Shown here one piece after another: positions 1 through 8,123 of a stretch of DNA of 64,000 bases (its first letter is position 1; each line of letters begins with the position of its first letter). The DNA lies in assembly GCF_000719115.1 (NCBI RefSeq), contig NZ_JOEA01000020.1:266025-330024 (forward strand). The letters run 5' to 3'. The notes below the pieces were generated by a model. It had not been told where the DNA came from, searched no databases, and saw only the letters and a program-made list of their open reading frames with translations. A program made the position numbers and the translations under genes. This stretch comes from Lentzea albidocapillata (lineage in GTDB: Bacteria; Actinomycetota; Actinomycetes; Mycobacteriales; Pseudonocardiaceae).

Positions 1-1
1 C

Positions 2-751
2 GGGCGTTCGTCGTGCGCGGCGATCCGGTCGAAGCTCGGCACCTACACCGCGGGCGGGGTCCAGGGCGTCGAGGAACGCCGGATCCGCGGCCACCTCGAC
101 ACCTGTTCCGGCTGCACACAGCTCTACACCGAGCTGAACGAGGTCTGCGCGACGTTGCGTGCCAGCGCGGCGTACCTGATCGTGCCGTCGGCGCTGGGGC
201 TCGCGTTCGCCGGCAAGGTTTTCCTGACCAAGGCGAAGCTGGCGTTCGTGGCGGCGAGCGTGGCGACCGTCGGCCTGTTCGGGACGATGGCCGCGGTGTT
301 CAACGGCGCCGCCGGTGTCGCCGTGCTGCAGCCGGACCAGAAGCCGGTGATCGCCATGGAGACGTCCGGGTCGTCGAGCTCCGAGCACAGCCAGGGACTC
401 GTGGTGGCCCAGCCGCCCGCTCCCGAGCAGCAGCGGGCCAAGCCGCAGGAGAACGTGGTCAACCCCGGCGGGCAGCGCCAGGAGACCGTGCGCAGGACCG
501 CCTCGTCCGTGCCGGCGCCGACCAGCGAGCCGCACCAGGATCCGCCGGCCGAGCGGGCTGAGACGATCGTCGAGTCGTCGGGCCAGTCCGACGTGGTCAG
601 CACGTCGTCGACGTCGTCGCGGGAAATCAGGTCGCTCGACGTGCAGTCGTCGTCGTCCGAACCGCCGACGCCGTCCTCCGTACCGTGCTCGTCGCCGCGG
701 ACCACGGTCACGACGGCCACGCTCTACCCGACAGAGCCGCGCCAGAACTGA
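2..751 (+). CDS. Sigma-70 family protein, C-terminal part with zinc-finger and membrane segment (5' partial)
   Basis: The frame is open from the window edge, so the N-terminus (expected sigma-70 regions 2 and 4) is missing. What is visible starts near a zf-HC2 motif, HLDTCSGC (H-x3-C-x2-C), followed by a hydrophobic stretch (KLAFVAASVATVGLFGTMAAVF) and a long Ser/Thr/Pro-rich tail rich in TSSSS runs. In Streptomyces and relatives, ECF sigma factors exist with a C-terminal anti-sigma-type zinc finger plus membrane segment; the spacing here fits that design. A stand-alone anti-sigma factor would look the same from this fragment, so the choice is an inference. The stop is TGA at 749-751. A TTG at 155 could serve as a start but would drop the zinc finger. 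Confidence 0.7.
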   Translation, partial: GRSSCAAIRSKLGTYTAGGVQGVEERRIRGHLDTCSGCTQLYTELNEVCATLRASAAYLIVPSALGLAFAGKVFLTKAKLAFVAASVATVGLFGTMAAVFNGAAGVAVLQPDQKPVIAMETSGSSSSEHSQGLVVAQPPAPEQQRAKPQENVVNPGGQRQETVRRTASSVPAPTSEPHQDPPAERAETIVESSGQSDVVSTSSTSSREIRSLDVQSSSSEPPTPSSVPCSSPRTTVTTATLYPTEPRQN

Positions 752-845
752 CGGTGACGATCAAGGTCCGGCGAGTTCACCCACAAGGCTCTGCCCGCGC
801 CAGGTACGGTTTGGCCAAGACCGACCGAGCGTGGGAGACGGGTAC

Positions 846-1283
846 ATGACGCGGCTGGTGCGCGGTGCTGACGGGCGGATGTGGACGGTCCACAGCCGCA
901 TCGAGTGGCGCAACCCGGTGGAGTCCGACGACTTCGAACACGACGTCAGCGGCGGTGCTCTGCCCGGCATCATGATGGGTGGCATGCTCGTCGTGATGGT
1001 GGTCGTGCTGATCGCCTGGACGCCGGAGCAGGTCGTCGTGCCGGCCTGGCTGATCCTCGCGCTGATCTTCCTGTTCGCCTTCTTCCCGGTCCGCTGGGCG
1101 CTGCGCCGCCCGCACACGCTGGTCGCGGAGAGCAAGGCCACGCCCGACGAGCTGCCACCCGAGCGGTGGATCGGGTCCGTTCGCGGCCCCATGGCGGTGC
1201 GCCAGGAGGCCTCCCGGGTCGCCCGGACGATCGAGATGCACTCGCTGCCGGACGTCGAAGGTCCGTTGCAACCCGTCGACTGA
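846..1283 (+). CDS. Small membrane protein, two transmembrane segments
   Basis: A 145-residue protein of unknown function. Two hydrophobic helices run through roughly residues 38-58 (GIMMGGMLVVMVVVLIAW) and 63-82 (WLILALIFLFAFFPVRWAL), with short polar ends outside. I chose ATG 846 because GGAG at 833-836 lies nine bases upstream; a GTG at 831 would add five residues and consume that ribosome site. It sits 15 bases before the DNA glycosylase gene and is probably co-transcribed with it, though nothing in the protein suggests a repair role. The C-terminal region (ERWIGSVRG, then an Arg-rich stretch) looks cytoplasmic. No family was recognised. Confidence 0.75.
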   Translation: MTRLVRGADGRMWTVHSRIEWRNPVESDDFEHDVSGGALPGIMMGGMLVVMVVVLIAWTPEQVVVPAWLILALIFLFAFFPVRWALRRPHTLVAESKATPDELPPERWIGSVRGPMAVRQEASRVARTIEMHSLPDVEGPLQPVD

Positions 1284-1298
1284 TGCGACACTGGACCG

Positions 1299-2165
1299 GT
1301 GCCCGAACTACCCGAGGTAGAAGCACTGGTTCACCACCTGCGTGAGAACGCGGTGGGCCGTGTGGTGCACCGCGTCGACGTCGCCTCGTTGCAGGTGCTC
1401 AAGACGTTCGACCCGCCATGGACGGCGCTGCACGGCCAGGAGGTCGTGGCCGCGCACCGGCACGGCAAGCACCTCGACCTGGAGGTCGCGGACGGCCTGC
1501 ACCTGGTCGTGCACCTCGCCCGGGCCGGCTGGCTGCGCTGGGCCGACACCATGTCCGCGCCACCGCCCAAGCAGGGCCGCGGGCCGCTGGCGTTGCGCGT
1601 CCATCTGGGTCCGCCCGGCCAGGGGCCGGGGTTCGACCTGACGGAAGCGGGCACGAAGAAGGGGCTCGCGGCGTGGGTCGTGCGCGACCCGAAGACCATC
1701 GCGAGCGTCGCCAGGCTGGGCCCGGACGCGTTGGGGATCACCCGCACGCAGCTGGAAGACCTGTTCGACAAGCGGACCGAGCGGCTCAAGACGTCGCTCA
1801 CGGACCAGAGCCTGATCGCGGGCATCGGCAACGCCTATTCCGACGAGATCATGCACATGGCGCGGCTTTCGCCGTACGCGACGACGGGCAAGCTGAACTC
1901 GGAGCAGCTCGACCACCTGCACGAGGCGCTGCTCACGACCCTGACCGATGCGGTCGCACGGTCCGTTGGGCAGGACGCCGCGCGGTTGAAGGGTGAGAAG
2001 CGGTCGGGGCTGCGGGTGCACGCGCGCACGGGGCTGCCGTGTCCGGTGTGCGGTGACACGGTTCGTGAGGTGTCGTTCGCGGACAAGGCGTTCCAGTACT
2101 GCGCGACGTGTCAGACCGGCGGCAAGCCGCTGGCGGACCGCCGGCTGTCCCGCCTGCTCAAATAA
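1299..2165 (+). CDS. Fpg/Nei family DNA glycosylase
   Basis: A 288-residue base-excision-repair glycosylase/AP lyase. The N-terminus MPELPEVEAL provides, after Met removal, the catalytic proline (P1) and glutamate (E2) of the family. A conserved lysine lies in HGKHLDL. The helix-two-turn-helix region (LIAGIGNAYSDEI) and a C-terminal zinc finger (CPVC ... CATCQTGGK) complete the fold. Start is GTG 1299, the only one that gives the obligatory PE N-terminus. It removes oxidised purines (Fpg) or pyrimidines (Nei); which one cannot be decided from the motifs, since this actinobacterial subfamily falls between them. About 15 bases separate it from the upstream membrane gene. Confidence 0.92.
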   Translation: MPELPEVEALVHHLRENAVGRVVHRVDVASLQVLKTFDPPWTALHGQEVVAAHRHGKHLDLEVADGLHLVVHLARAGWLRWADTMSAPPPKQGRGPLALRVHLGPPGQGPGFDLTEAGTKKGLAAWVVRDPKTIASVARLGPDALGITRTQLEDLFDKRTERLKTSLTDQSLIAGIGNAYSDEIMHMARLSPYATTGKLNSEQLDHLHEALLTTLTDAVARSVGQDAARLKGEKRSGLRVHARTGLPCPVCGDTVREVSFADKAFQYCATCQTGGKPLADRRLSRLLK

Positions 2166-2200
2166 CCGCTGCTTAACCGGTCTGGCCCAGCCTCGTAGGC

Positions 2201-2647
2201 ATGACACGTCTGAGGAAAGCCGTCGCCGTAGTGGTGGCCGCCGCCGCGGCCCTCATCGTCGCGCCGATGAACGCGCACGCCGCCGAGTACGGGTGCACCG
2301 GTTCGCTGATCGACACCTACAAGGTGTACTCGAAGGTGCCGAACCACCTGAGCACGATCCGCCTGTACTACAACTCCAGCACGGGCTACAACTGCGCGGC
2401 GAACGTGAAGACCGCGTACTACTCGCAGTTCAAGCACTTCGCCAGCATCAGCATGTACAACCAGGACTTCCGCGAGGACGACAACAACCGTCCCGGCTAC
2501 AACAACGACTACGACGCCGGCAACTTCCAGTACTACGCCGGTCCGGTCAAGGTGTACGCCAAGGGCAAGTGCGTGACGATTCGCGCCATTACCAAGTACT
2601 ACGACGAGATGGCCATCAAGGACGCCGTCGGAGTCCACTGCGGTTAG
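2201..2647 (+). CDS. Secreted SapA-like protein
   Basis: A 148-residue exported protein. A clear signal peptide occupies residues 1-28 (MTRLRK, a hydrophobic AVVVAAAAALIVAP core, then AHA-A as cleavage site). The mature part has four cysteines and is rich in Tyr and Asn, with LYYNSSTGYNCAA and GNFQYYAGPVKVYAKGKC. These phrases resemble the spore-associated protein A family of Streptomyces, recalled rather than searched; that family is found on spores but its function is unsettled. It appears monocistronic, and faces the lutC gene tail to tail only three bases away (2647 versus 2651). Confidence 0.65.
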   Translation: MTRLRKAVAVVVAAAAALIVAPMNAHAAEYGCTGSLIDTYKVYSKVPNHLSTIRLYYNSSTGYNCAANVKTAYYSQFKHFASISMYNQDFREDDNNRPGYNNDYDAGNFQYYAGPVKVYAKGKCVTIRAITKYYDEMAIKDAVGVHCG

Positions 2648-2650
2648 ATC

Positions 2651-3226
2651 CTAAACGATCAACACCTCCAGGGTGCGAGGGCCGTGGACGCCCTCCACCC
2701 GGTTGAGCTCGATGTCGCTCGTCGCGGACGGCCCGCTGATGAACGTCAACGGCCGCGTGGACTCCAGTCGCCGCAGGGCTTCCGGCACCGACGCGGCGAT
2801 CTGGTCCACCCGCACCACGCACAGGTGGTAGTCGGGCAGCAGGGTGAGCGCGCGGCGGCCCTGAGCCTCGCCGCCGTCCAGCACGATCGTGCCGGTGTCG
2901 GCGATGGCCACCGCGCATCCGGTCAGCACGCCGTCCGCCCGGTCGAGATCCTCGATCGACAACGGCTCGCGCAACCACGTGACGCCGTCGATCAGCCACT
3001 CGTCCGGAACGCCTTGTGGCGCAACGATTCGTTTACCGGTCAGCGCCTTCAGCGCATCGGGAACGCTGGTGACGGTGTGCACGATCGCGCGGTAGTCGGC
3101 GACCCGTTCGGCGAACAGCTCGACGCCGCCGGGACCCGTCTGGTGGTAGCCGCGGACGACGGGAGCCGCGGCCGGGACCCGCGCGTCGCGGATGCGCTGA
3201 AGGATCTCTTCTCGTGCGCTAGCCAC
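2651..3226 (-). CDS. lutC: LutC-type LUD-domain protein, lactate utilization
   Basis: A 191-residue LUD-domain protein, the third subunit of the LutABC L-lactate oxidation system, which converts lactate to pyruvate through iron-sulfur subunits. Typical LUD features are visible: GCAVAIADTGTIVLDGG and the RALTLLPDYHLCVV stretch, ending in SGPSATSDIE and RTLEVLIV. It starts with GTG at 3226 and overlaps the lutB stop by eight bases (GTGGCTAG), implying translational coupling. Order on the minus strand is lutA, lutB, lutC, all overlapping. The neighbouring symporters and LytSR-type regulator suggest a lactate/pyruvate/acetate island. Regulation by the usual LutR (GntR) is not evident here. Confidence 0.9.
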   Translation of the reverse strand: MASAREEILQRIRDARVPAAAPVVRGYHQTGPGGVELFAERVADYRAIVHTVTSVPDALKALTGKRIVAPQGVPDEWLIDGVTWLREPLSIEDLDRADGVLTGCAVAIADTGTIVLDGGEAQGRRALTLLPDYHLCVVRVDQIAASVPEALRRLESTRPLTFISGPSATSDIELNRVEGVHGPRTLEVLIV

Positions 3227-4637
3227 GGTTCTTCCTCCACCAGGCGCGGAACGACTCGGCCGGTGGTGCGGGCACGTCGCGGGAGGACGTCCACCTCGAC
3301 CCCGGCCACGGCAGTGACGTGATCTTGCCGTCCCTGGCCAGGAATCGGGCCAGGGAACCGGCTTTCTGCGCCTTCTCGTAGCGGGAGGCCTCCCGGAACA
3401 TCCACGCGGCGGCCGCCATCGCGACGGACTCGGCCGTGCGTCCCTTGGCCTCCACGACCTCGGCACGCAGGTGCGTGAGGACGGACGGGATGTCGATCCG
3501 CACCGGGCAGACCTCGAAGCAGGCGCCGCAAAGCGAAGAGGCGTAAGGAAGTGACGCCGCCTGCGGGTCGTGCAGGTCGCCGACCAGCTGCGGCGTCAGG
3601 ATCGCGCCGATCGGTCCGGGGTAGACCGAGCCGTACGACTTGCCGCCGGTACGTTCGTAGACCGGGCAGACGTTGAGGCAGGCCGAGCACCGGATGCAGC
3701 GGAGTGCCTGGCGCCCGACGGAATCCGTCAACGTCGCGGTGCGGCCGTTGTCGATCAGCACGAGGTGGAACCGCTGCGGCCCGTCGCCGGGCGTCACGCC
3801 GGTCCACACGCTCGTGTACGGGTTCATCCGCTCCGCCGTGGACGAGCGGGGCAGCAGCTGCAGGAAGACCTCGAGGTCCTGCCACGTCGGCACGAGCTTC
3901 TCGATGCCCATCACGGTGATCAGGGTCTCCGGCAGCGTCAGGCACATCCGGCCGTTGCCCTCGGACTCCAGCACCACGATCGACCCGGTGTCGGCGACGG
4001 CGAAGTTCGCTCCCGAGATGGCGACCCTGGTGGTCAGGAACTTCTCCCGCAGGTACACCCGCGCCGCCTCGGCGAGGTCCGCCGGTTCGTCGGAGACCTC
4101 GACCCCCATGCGGCGCTGGAAGATCTCGCGGATCTCCGAGCGGTTGCGGTGGATCGCGGGCACCAGGATGTGCGACGGCCGGTCGTCGCCGAGCTGCACG
4201 ATCAGCTCGGCGAGGTCGGTCTCGATCGCGTGCACGCCACCGGCTTCGAGGGCCTCGTTGAGCCCGATCTCGGCCGTGGCCATGGACTTGACCTTGACGA
4301 CCTCGTCCGCCTGCTCGGCGCGGCAGAGGTCGAGCACGATCCGGTTCGCCTCTTCGGCGTCCCGGGCCCAGTGGACGACGCCGCCGCGTGCCGTGACCGA
4401 CTCCTCGAGCTGGATCAGGAGCGTGTCGAGACGCGCCAGGACGTCGTCCTTGATCTGCTCGCCGGCGACCCGCAGCTGTTCCCAGTCGGTCATCTCGGCG
4501 ACCGCGGCCTCCCGGCGTCCCCGGATGGTGCCGGTGGCCTTGCGCAGGTTCTGCCGCAGCTGGGTGTCCTGCAGGGCCTCTTTCGCGGCCTTCGGGAACG
4601 TCGGGCTGCCCAGCCACGTCACCGGGTTGCGAGCCAC
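3219..4637 (-). CDS. lutB: LutB-type iron-sulfur protein, lactate utilization
   Basis: A 472-residue LUD plus ferredoxin-like protein. The N-terminal LUD domain contains ADTGSIVVLESEGNGRMCL; the C-terminal third carries two 4Fe-4S clusters, CIRCSACLNVCP and CGACFEVCP. In Bacillus, LutB is the iron-sulfur core of lactate oxidation with LutA and LutC. I set the start at GTG 4637 because GGAGGA lies directly upstream in TCCTCCTCC (plus-strand 4640-4650) and because the protein then begins ARNPVTWLGSPTF. The longer open frame to 4955 overlaps lutA and is low-quality. It overlaps lutA by 19 bases and lutC by eight, so all three are coupled. Confidence 0.92.
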   Translation of the reverse strand: MARNPVTWLGSPTFPKAAKEALQDTQLRQNLRKATGTIRGRREAAVAEMTDWEQLRVAGEQIKDDVLARLDTLLIQLEESVTARGGVVHWARDAEEANRIVLDLCRAEQADEVVKVKSMATAEIGLNEALEAGGVHAIETDLAELIVQLGDDRPSHILVPAIHRNRSEIREIFQRRMGVEVSDEPADLAEAARVYLREKFLTTRVAISGANFAVADTGSIVVLESEGNGRMCLTLPETLITVMGIEKLVPTWQDLEVFLQLLPRSSTAERMNPYTSVWTGVTPGDGPQRFHLVLIDNGRTATLTDSVGRQALRCIRCSACLNVCPVYERTGGKSYGSVYPGPIGAILTPQLVGDLHDPQAASLPYASSLCGACFEVCPVRIDIPSVLTHLRAEVVEAKGRTAESVAMAAAAWMFREASRYEKAQKAGSLARFLARDGKITSLPWPGSRWTSSRDVPAPPAESFRAWWRKNRG

Positions 4638-5338
4638 GGGTCCTCCTCCGTCGAAGCCAGGATCTCCGCCAGGTGCACCGGCCGCACGCCCGTGCGCAGT
4701 CGTGAGAGCCCACCTCCGATATGCATGAGGCAGGAGTTGTCGCCCGCACTCACGACCTCGGCGCCGGTGGAGAGCACACAGGTCATCTTGTCCGCGAGCA
4801 TCGCCGTGGACGTCTCGGCGTTCTTCACCGCGAACGTGCCACCGAAGCCGCAGCACTGCGTCGAGTCCGGCAGTTCCACCAGATCGAGTGCCTTCACGGC
4901 CCTGAGCAGCGCCAACGGCTTGTCGCCGACCCCCAGCATGCGCAACGAGTGACACGTGGGGTGGTAGGTGACCCGGTGGGGGAACCAGGCACCGACGTCG
5001 ATCACACCCAGCACGTCGACCAGGAACTCCGCGAGCTCGAACGTGCGCGGCGGAGACTCACCCAGCGTGGGATGGACCTCCCGGACCATGCCGGCACATG
5101 ACCCGGATGGCGCAACCACGTAGTCGTAGCTTCCGAAGACGTCGGTGTACTTGCGGGCCAACGGCTTCGAAAGCTCCCGGTAACCGGTGTTGAAGTGCAT
5201 CTGGCCGCAGCACGTCTGGTCGAGCGGGAACTCGACCGAACAGCCGAGCCGCTCCAGCAGACGCACCACGGCACGGGCCGTCTCCGGGAAGAACGTGTCC
5301 GTCAGGCAGGTCGCGAACAGTGCCACTTTCACCCGCAC
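4619..5338 (-). CDS. lutA: LutA-type CCG-motif protein, lactate utilization
   Basis: A 239-residue protein of the (Fe-S)-binding CCG family. The two cysteine-rich repeats are DQTCCGQMHFNTG and STQCCGFGGTF, each followed by the usual second-half cysteine (SGSCAGM and NSCLMHIGGG). Similar subunits occur in LutA, GlcF and heterodisulfide reductase. Start GTG 5338; a second in-frame GTG at 5332 is equally possible. It is the promoter-proximal gene of lutABC, transcribed away from a LytS-type kinase across roughly 100 bases of shared upstream DNA, which must hold both promoters. Confidence 0.9.
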   Translation of the reverse strand: MRVKVALFATCLTDTFFPETARAVVRLLERLGCSVEFPLDQTCCGQMHFNTGYRELSKPLARKYTDVFGSYDYVVAPSGSCAGMVREVHPTLGESPPRTFELAEFLVDVLGVIDVGAWFPHRVTYHPTCHSLRMLGVGDKPLALLRAVKALDLVELPDSTQCCGFGGTFAVKNAETSTAMLADKMTCVLSTGAEVVSAGDNSCLMHIGGGLSRLRTGVRPVHLAEILASTEEDPWLATR

Positions 5339-5437
5339 ACCCTCTCCCCAAATTCATCGGATGTCTACCCGGACCGGTGGACCGTACGGGGGTACGCCGG
5401 GCGCGCCTCTTGCTATAGGGGTGCCCCACGGCACAGC

Positions 5438-6700
5438 ATGTGCACTGTGGGCGACCTGTTGACCGAGCGCGCCGTGCTCGGTGTCATCGCGACCCTGGCC
5501 GTTCTGGGCCTCTTCGTGATGCTGTGCCGCGCTCGACGAGTCAGTACCTCTGTCGAGGATGCTGTGATGGACATGCTCGACCGGATGTCCAAGGCGTCGA
5601 GCGACCTCCGCGCGGGCCTGACCCAGGAGGCCGCCGACAAGGCCACACCCCACCTGCGCGAGATGCTGCGGTGCGTCGCGGTCGCCATCACCGACGAAGA
5701 GGGCACTGTCCTGTCGTGGGACGGCGGCGCGAACGACCACTACGAGTACCTCCGCGACACGGTGGCCCGGGCCATCAACAACTGCCACAAGGAACACGTG
5801 GACCATCGCAAACTCGGCTGCGAGCTGCAGGGTCCGTGCTCACTGCACAGCGTCGTCGTGGTGCCCCTGGTCGTCGAGGGAGACGTCGCCGGCACGTTGA
5901 TCGTGGTCTCCGGCGTGGCCTCGAAGCGCCAGATCCGGATGGCCGAGGAGACCGCCCGCTTCGTCTCGACCCAGCTCGAACTGGAAGTCGTCCAGAAGCA
6001 ACGCCAGGCGCTGGCCCAGGCCGAGGTGAAGGCCCTGCGGGCCCAGATCTCGCCGCACTTCGTCTACAACGCGCTGAACACGATCTCCTCGCTGATCCGC
6101 ACCGACCCGTCGCACGCCCGTGAGCTGCTGCAGGAGTTCGCGGAGTTCACGCGCTACTCGTTCCGCACCGACGGCTTGTTCACGACCCTCGCCGATGAAT
6201 TGACCAACATCCATCGCTACCTGACCATCGAACAGGCCCGTTACGGCGCCCGGCTGAGCGTCAGGCTGCGCATCGCCCCCGAGGTCCTGCAGGTCGTCCT
6301 GCCGTTCCTGGTCCTGCAACCCCTGGTCGAGAACGCGGTGCGGCACGGCCTGGCCAAGAAGCCCGGCGGCGGCATGCTCACCATCACGGCCGAGGACAAC
6401 GGCAACGAGGCCCTGATCAGCGTCGAGGACGACGGCGTCGGCATGGACCCCGACCGCCTCGACGACATCAAGGATGCCCACCAGACCGGCGCGCACGTCG
6501 GCATCGGCAACATCAACGACCGCATGCGCACGGTGTTCGGCGCCGAGTACGCCCTGGTCGTGGAGACGGCGCCGAGCGCGGGCACCAAGGTCATCCTGAA
6601 GGTGCCGAAGTTCGCCCGCAACGTGCTGCCGAACCTGAACATCGGTTCTCAGATGACCGACGAGCCGATGACGGCGGAGCAGCCCGCGATCCGCGCCTGA
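5438..6700 (+). CDS. LytS/YehU-type sensor histidine kinase
   Basis: A 420-residue sensor kinase. It has one N-terminal transmembrane helix (about residues 11-30), a GAF-like sensory region with several cysteines (NNCHKEH ... LGCELQGPCS), a His_kinase domain with phospho-acceptor His near residue 206 in QISPHFVYNALN, and an HATPase domain (LQPLVENAVRHGL, then DDGVGMD, GIGNINDRM). Unlike classic LytS it lacks the 5TM domain. The start could be ATG 5438 or GTG 5447; neither has a strong ribosome site. Its partner is the LytTR regulator at 8124. In other bacteria LytS/LytTR pairs such as BtsSR, YpdAB and LytST control pyruvate or related carboxylate transporters; symporters lie just downstream here. 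Confidence 0.88.
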   Translation: MCTVGDLLTERAVLGVIATLAVLGLFVMLCRARRVSTSVEDAVMDMLDRMSKASSDLRAGLTQEAADKATPHLREMLRCVAVAITDEEGTVLSWDGGANDHYEYLRDTVARAINNCHKEHVDHRKLGCELQGPCSLHSVVVVPLVVEGDVAGTLIVVSGVASKRQIRMAEETARFVSTQLELEVVQKQRQALAQAEVKALRAQISPHFVYNALNTISSLIRTDPSHARELLQEFAEFTRYSFRTDGLFTTLADELTNIHRYLTIEQARYGARLSVRLRIAPEVLQVVLPFLVLQPLVENAVRHGLAKKPGGGMLTITAEDNGNEALISVEDDGVGMDPDRLDDIKDAHQTGAHVGIGNINDRMRTVFGAEYALVVETAPSAGTKVILKVPKFARNVLPNLNIGSQMTDEPMTAEQPAIRA

Positions 6701-6840
6701 CCTGCATCGATGGCCGGTCAAGAAGTTGCAAGGTCAATCATGCTCAACCCGGACGTGCATCGTGCCGATTGTGGTGTTGACCAATGAACAGCCGGCCGTT
6801 TGAGCAACCAGGGGCCGGCCGCGAGTAAAGGCCACATCCA

Positions 6841-6921
6841 GTGCACGAACACCAAGCACCCGAGCGCGTCCGCGTCTGCATCAAGTGCACCGCCAAGGGG
6901 TTCAGCAGCTGCAAGTGCTGA
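6841..6921 (+). CDS. Possible 26-residue cysteine-rich microprotein
   Basis: A candidate only. GTG 6841 opens a frame ending at TGA 6919-6921 and encoding a peptide with RVCIKCTAKG and a terminal SSCKC, that is C-x2-C followed by C-x-C, a metal-binding-like layout. A stop codon (TAA) lies in frame eight codons upstream and AGG nine bases before the GTG could serve as a weak ribosome site. It lies in a 230-base gap between the kinase gene and a minus-strand membrane gene. Chance cysteines are possible at this length; conservation in relatives would decide. Confidence 0.25.
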   Translation: MHEHQAPERVRVCIKCTAKGFSSCKC

Positions 6922-6933
6922 CGAGCACTCGGC

Positions 6934-7101
6934 TCAGCGAGCCGCCACCGCCAAGGTCGTGATCAGCACGACGGCGCACACGCTCCAGCTCACCCACATC
7001 CAGTAGATGTGCATCGGCGTCGGCCCGGCGGCGTTCTGCCTGCCCCGGTCGTCCCACCACTCGACATACCGTTCGAGCCAGCGGATCGGGTTGAACGTCA
7101 C
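6934..7101 (-). CDS. Small single-pass membrane protein, 55 residues
   Basis: A short gene read on the minus strand from GTG 7101 to TGA 6934-6936. The product begins MTFNPIRWLERYVEWW, is rich in Trp and Arg, has a PTPMHIYWMWVSW segment, and ends in a hydrophobic helix (VCAVVLITTLAVAA). This gives an amphipathic N-terminus and one membrane helix at about residues 33-53. It is divergent from the SppA-like peptidase gene, about 98 bases apart. No family was recognised. Coherent hydrophobic architecture and good codon use argue for a real gene. Confidence 0.6.
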   Translation of the reverse strand: MTFNPIRWLERYVEWWDDRGRQNAAGPTPMHIYWMWVSWSVCAVVLITTLAVAAR

Positions 7102-7199
7102 GGCCCGAACCTAGCATCTTGTGTTCCAGGTCACGCGGGAGCAACCGACAGTGCGGTTGGGCTCCCGCGTGTCCGCAAAACGCACGTACTGTCGAGTAC

Positions 7200-8060
7200 A
7201 TGAGCGTCACGGACAAGATCGCGGCCCGGCTCCCGAGGGTCATGGACCGGGGTGAGCGGCCGCCGGTGGTCGCGGCGGTGCGGTTGCACGGGGTCATCAC
7301 CCCGCAGTCCTCGCCTGTCGCGCGCAACACGATCAACCTCCAGAACGTCGAGTCGGCCATCAACCGGGCGTTCGACAACGAGCGCCTGATCGCCGTGGCC
7401 CTGCTCATCAACTCTCCGGGCGGCGCGCCCACCCAGAGCGCCCTGATCGCCGAGCGCATCCGTGAGCTCGCCACCAAGAAGCACGTGCCCGTGCTCGCGT
7501 TCTGCGAGGACGTGGCGGCGTCCGGTGGCTACTGGCTGGCCTGCGCCGGCGACGAGATCTACGCGCACGGCACCTCTCTCGTGGGTTCCATCGGTGTCGT
7601 GAGCGCCGGATTCGGGCTCAACGGCCTGCTGGACAAGGCCGGTGTCGAGCGCCGCGTCTACACGGCCGGCGAGAACAAGGTCCGGCTCGACCCGTTCCAG
7701 GCGGAGAAGCCCGAGGACGTCGAGTGGTTGAAGTCGCTGCACGCCGATCTGCACGAGCAGTTCAGGGCGTGGGTCACCGAACGCCGCGGCGCCAAGCTCA
7801 AGAGCGAGGAAGACCTCTTCAGCGGCGAGATCTGGACCGGCACCAGGGCCCAGCAACTCGGCCTGATCGACGGCATCGGCACCATCCGGACCGTCATCGC
7901 CAAGCGCTTCCCGGACGCCGAGCTCACGATCGCGGAGCCGCGCAAGCCGTTGCTGGCCAAGCTCGGGCTGACCGGGGCGTCCACCCGATCGGGCGATCTC
8001 GTGACGCAGGTGCTGGCGAGTGTCGAGGAACGTGCTCGCTGGTCCCGATTCGGGCTGTGA
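7200..8060 (+). CDS. S49-family signal-peptide-peptidase-like serine protease
   Basis: A 286-residue peptidase of the SppA/S49 family. The catalytic Ser/Lys dyad is visible: serine in VAASGGYWLA (about residue 107) and lysine in GENKVRLDPF (about residue 160), with the oxyanion-type INSPGG loop before them. There is no N-terminal membrane anchor, unlike SppA itself, so it may act in the cytoplasm or at the membrane face, or on degraded signal peptides; this is inference. ATG 7200 is the natural start. It lies between the LytS-type kinase and the LytTR regulator, all on the plus strand, suggesting (weakly) that it belongs to that signalling unit. Confidence 0.88.
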   Translation: MSVTDKIAARLPRVMDRGERPPVVAAVRLHGVITPQSSPVARNTINLQNVESAINRAFDNERLIAVALLINSPGGAPTQSALIAERIRELATKKHVPVLAFCEDVAASGGYWLACAGDEIYAHGTSLVGSIGVVSAGFGLNGLLDKAGVERRVYTAGENKVRLDPFQAEKPEDVEWLKSLHADLHEQFRAWVTERRGAKLKSEEDLFSGEIWTGTRAQQLGLIDGIGTIRTVIAKRFPDAELTIAEPRKPLLAKLGLTGASTRSGDLVTQVLASVEERARWSRFGL

Positions 8061-8123
8061 GCATCAGTTCGGTTTCACAGGGCGTGTCGAGGCCTACCCC
8101 GGCGTAGACATGACCGCACATTG

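Noticed and set aside
5195..5437. N-terminal extension of the LytS-type kinase
   Set aside because: The extra residues read across the lutA start and the divergent promoter region, and are not membrane or kinase-like.
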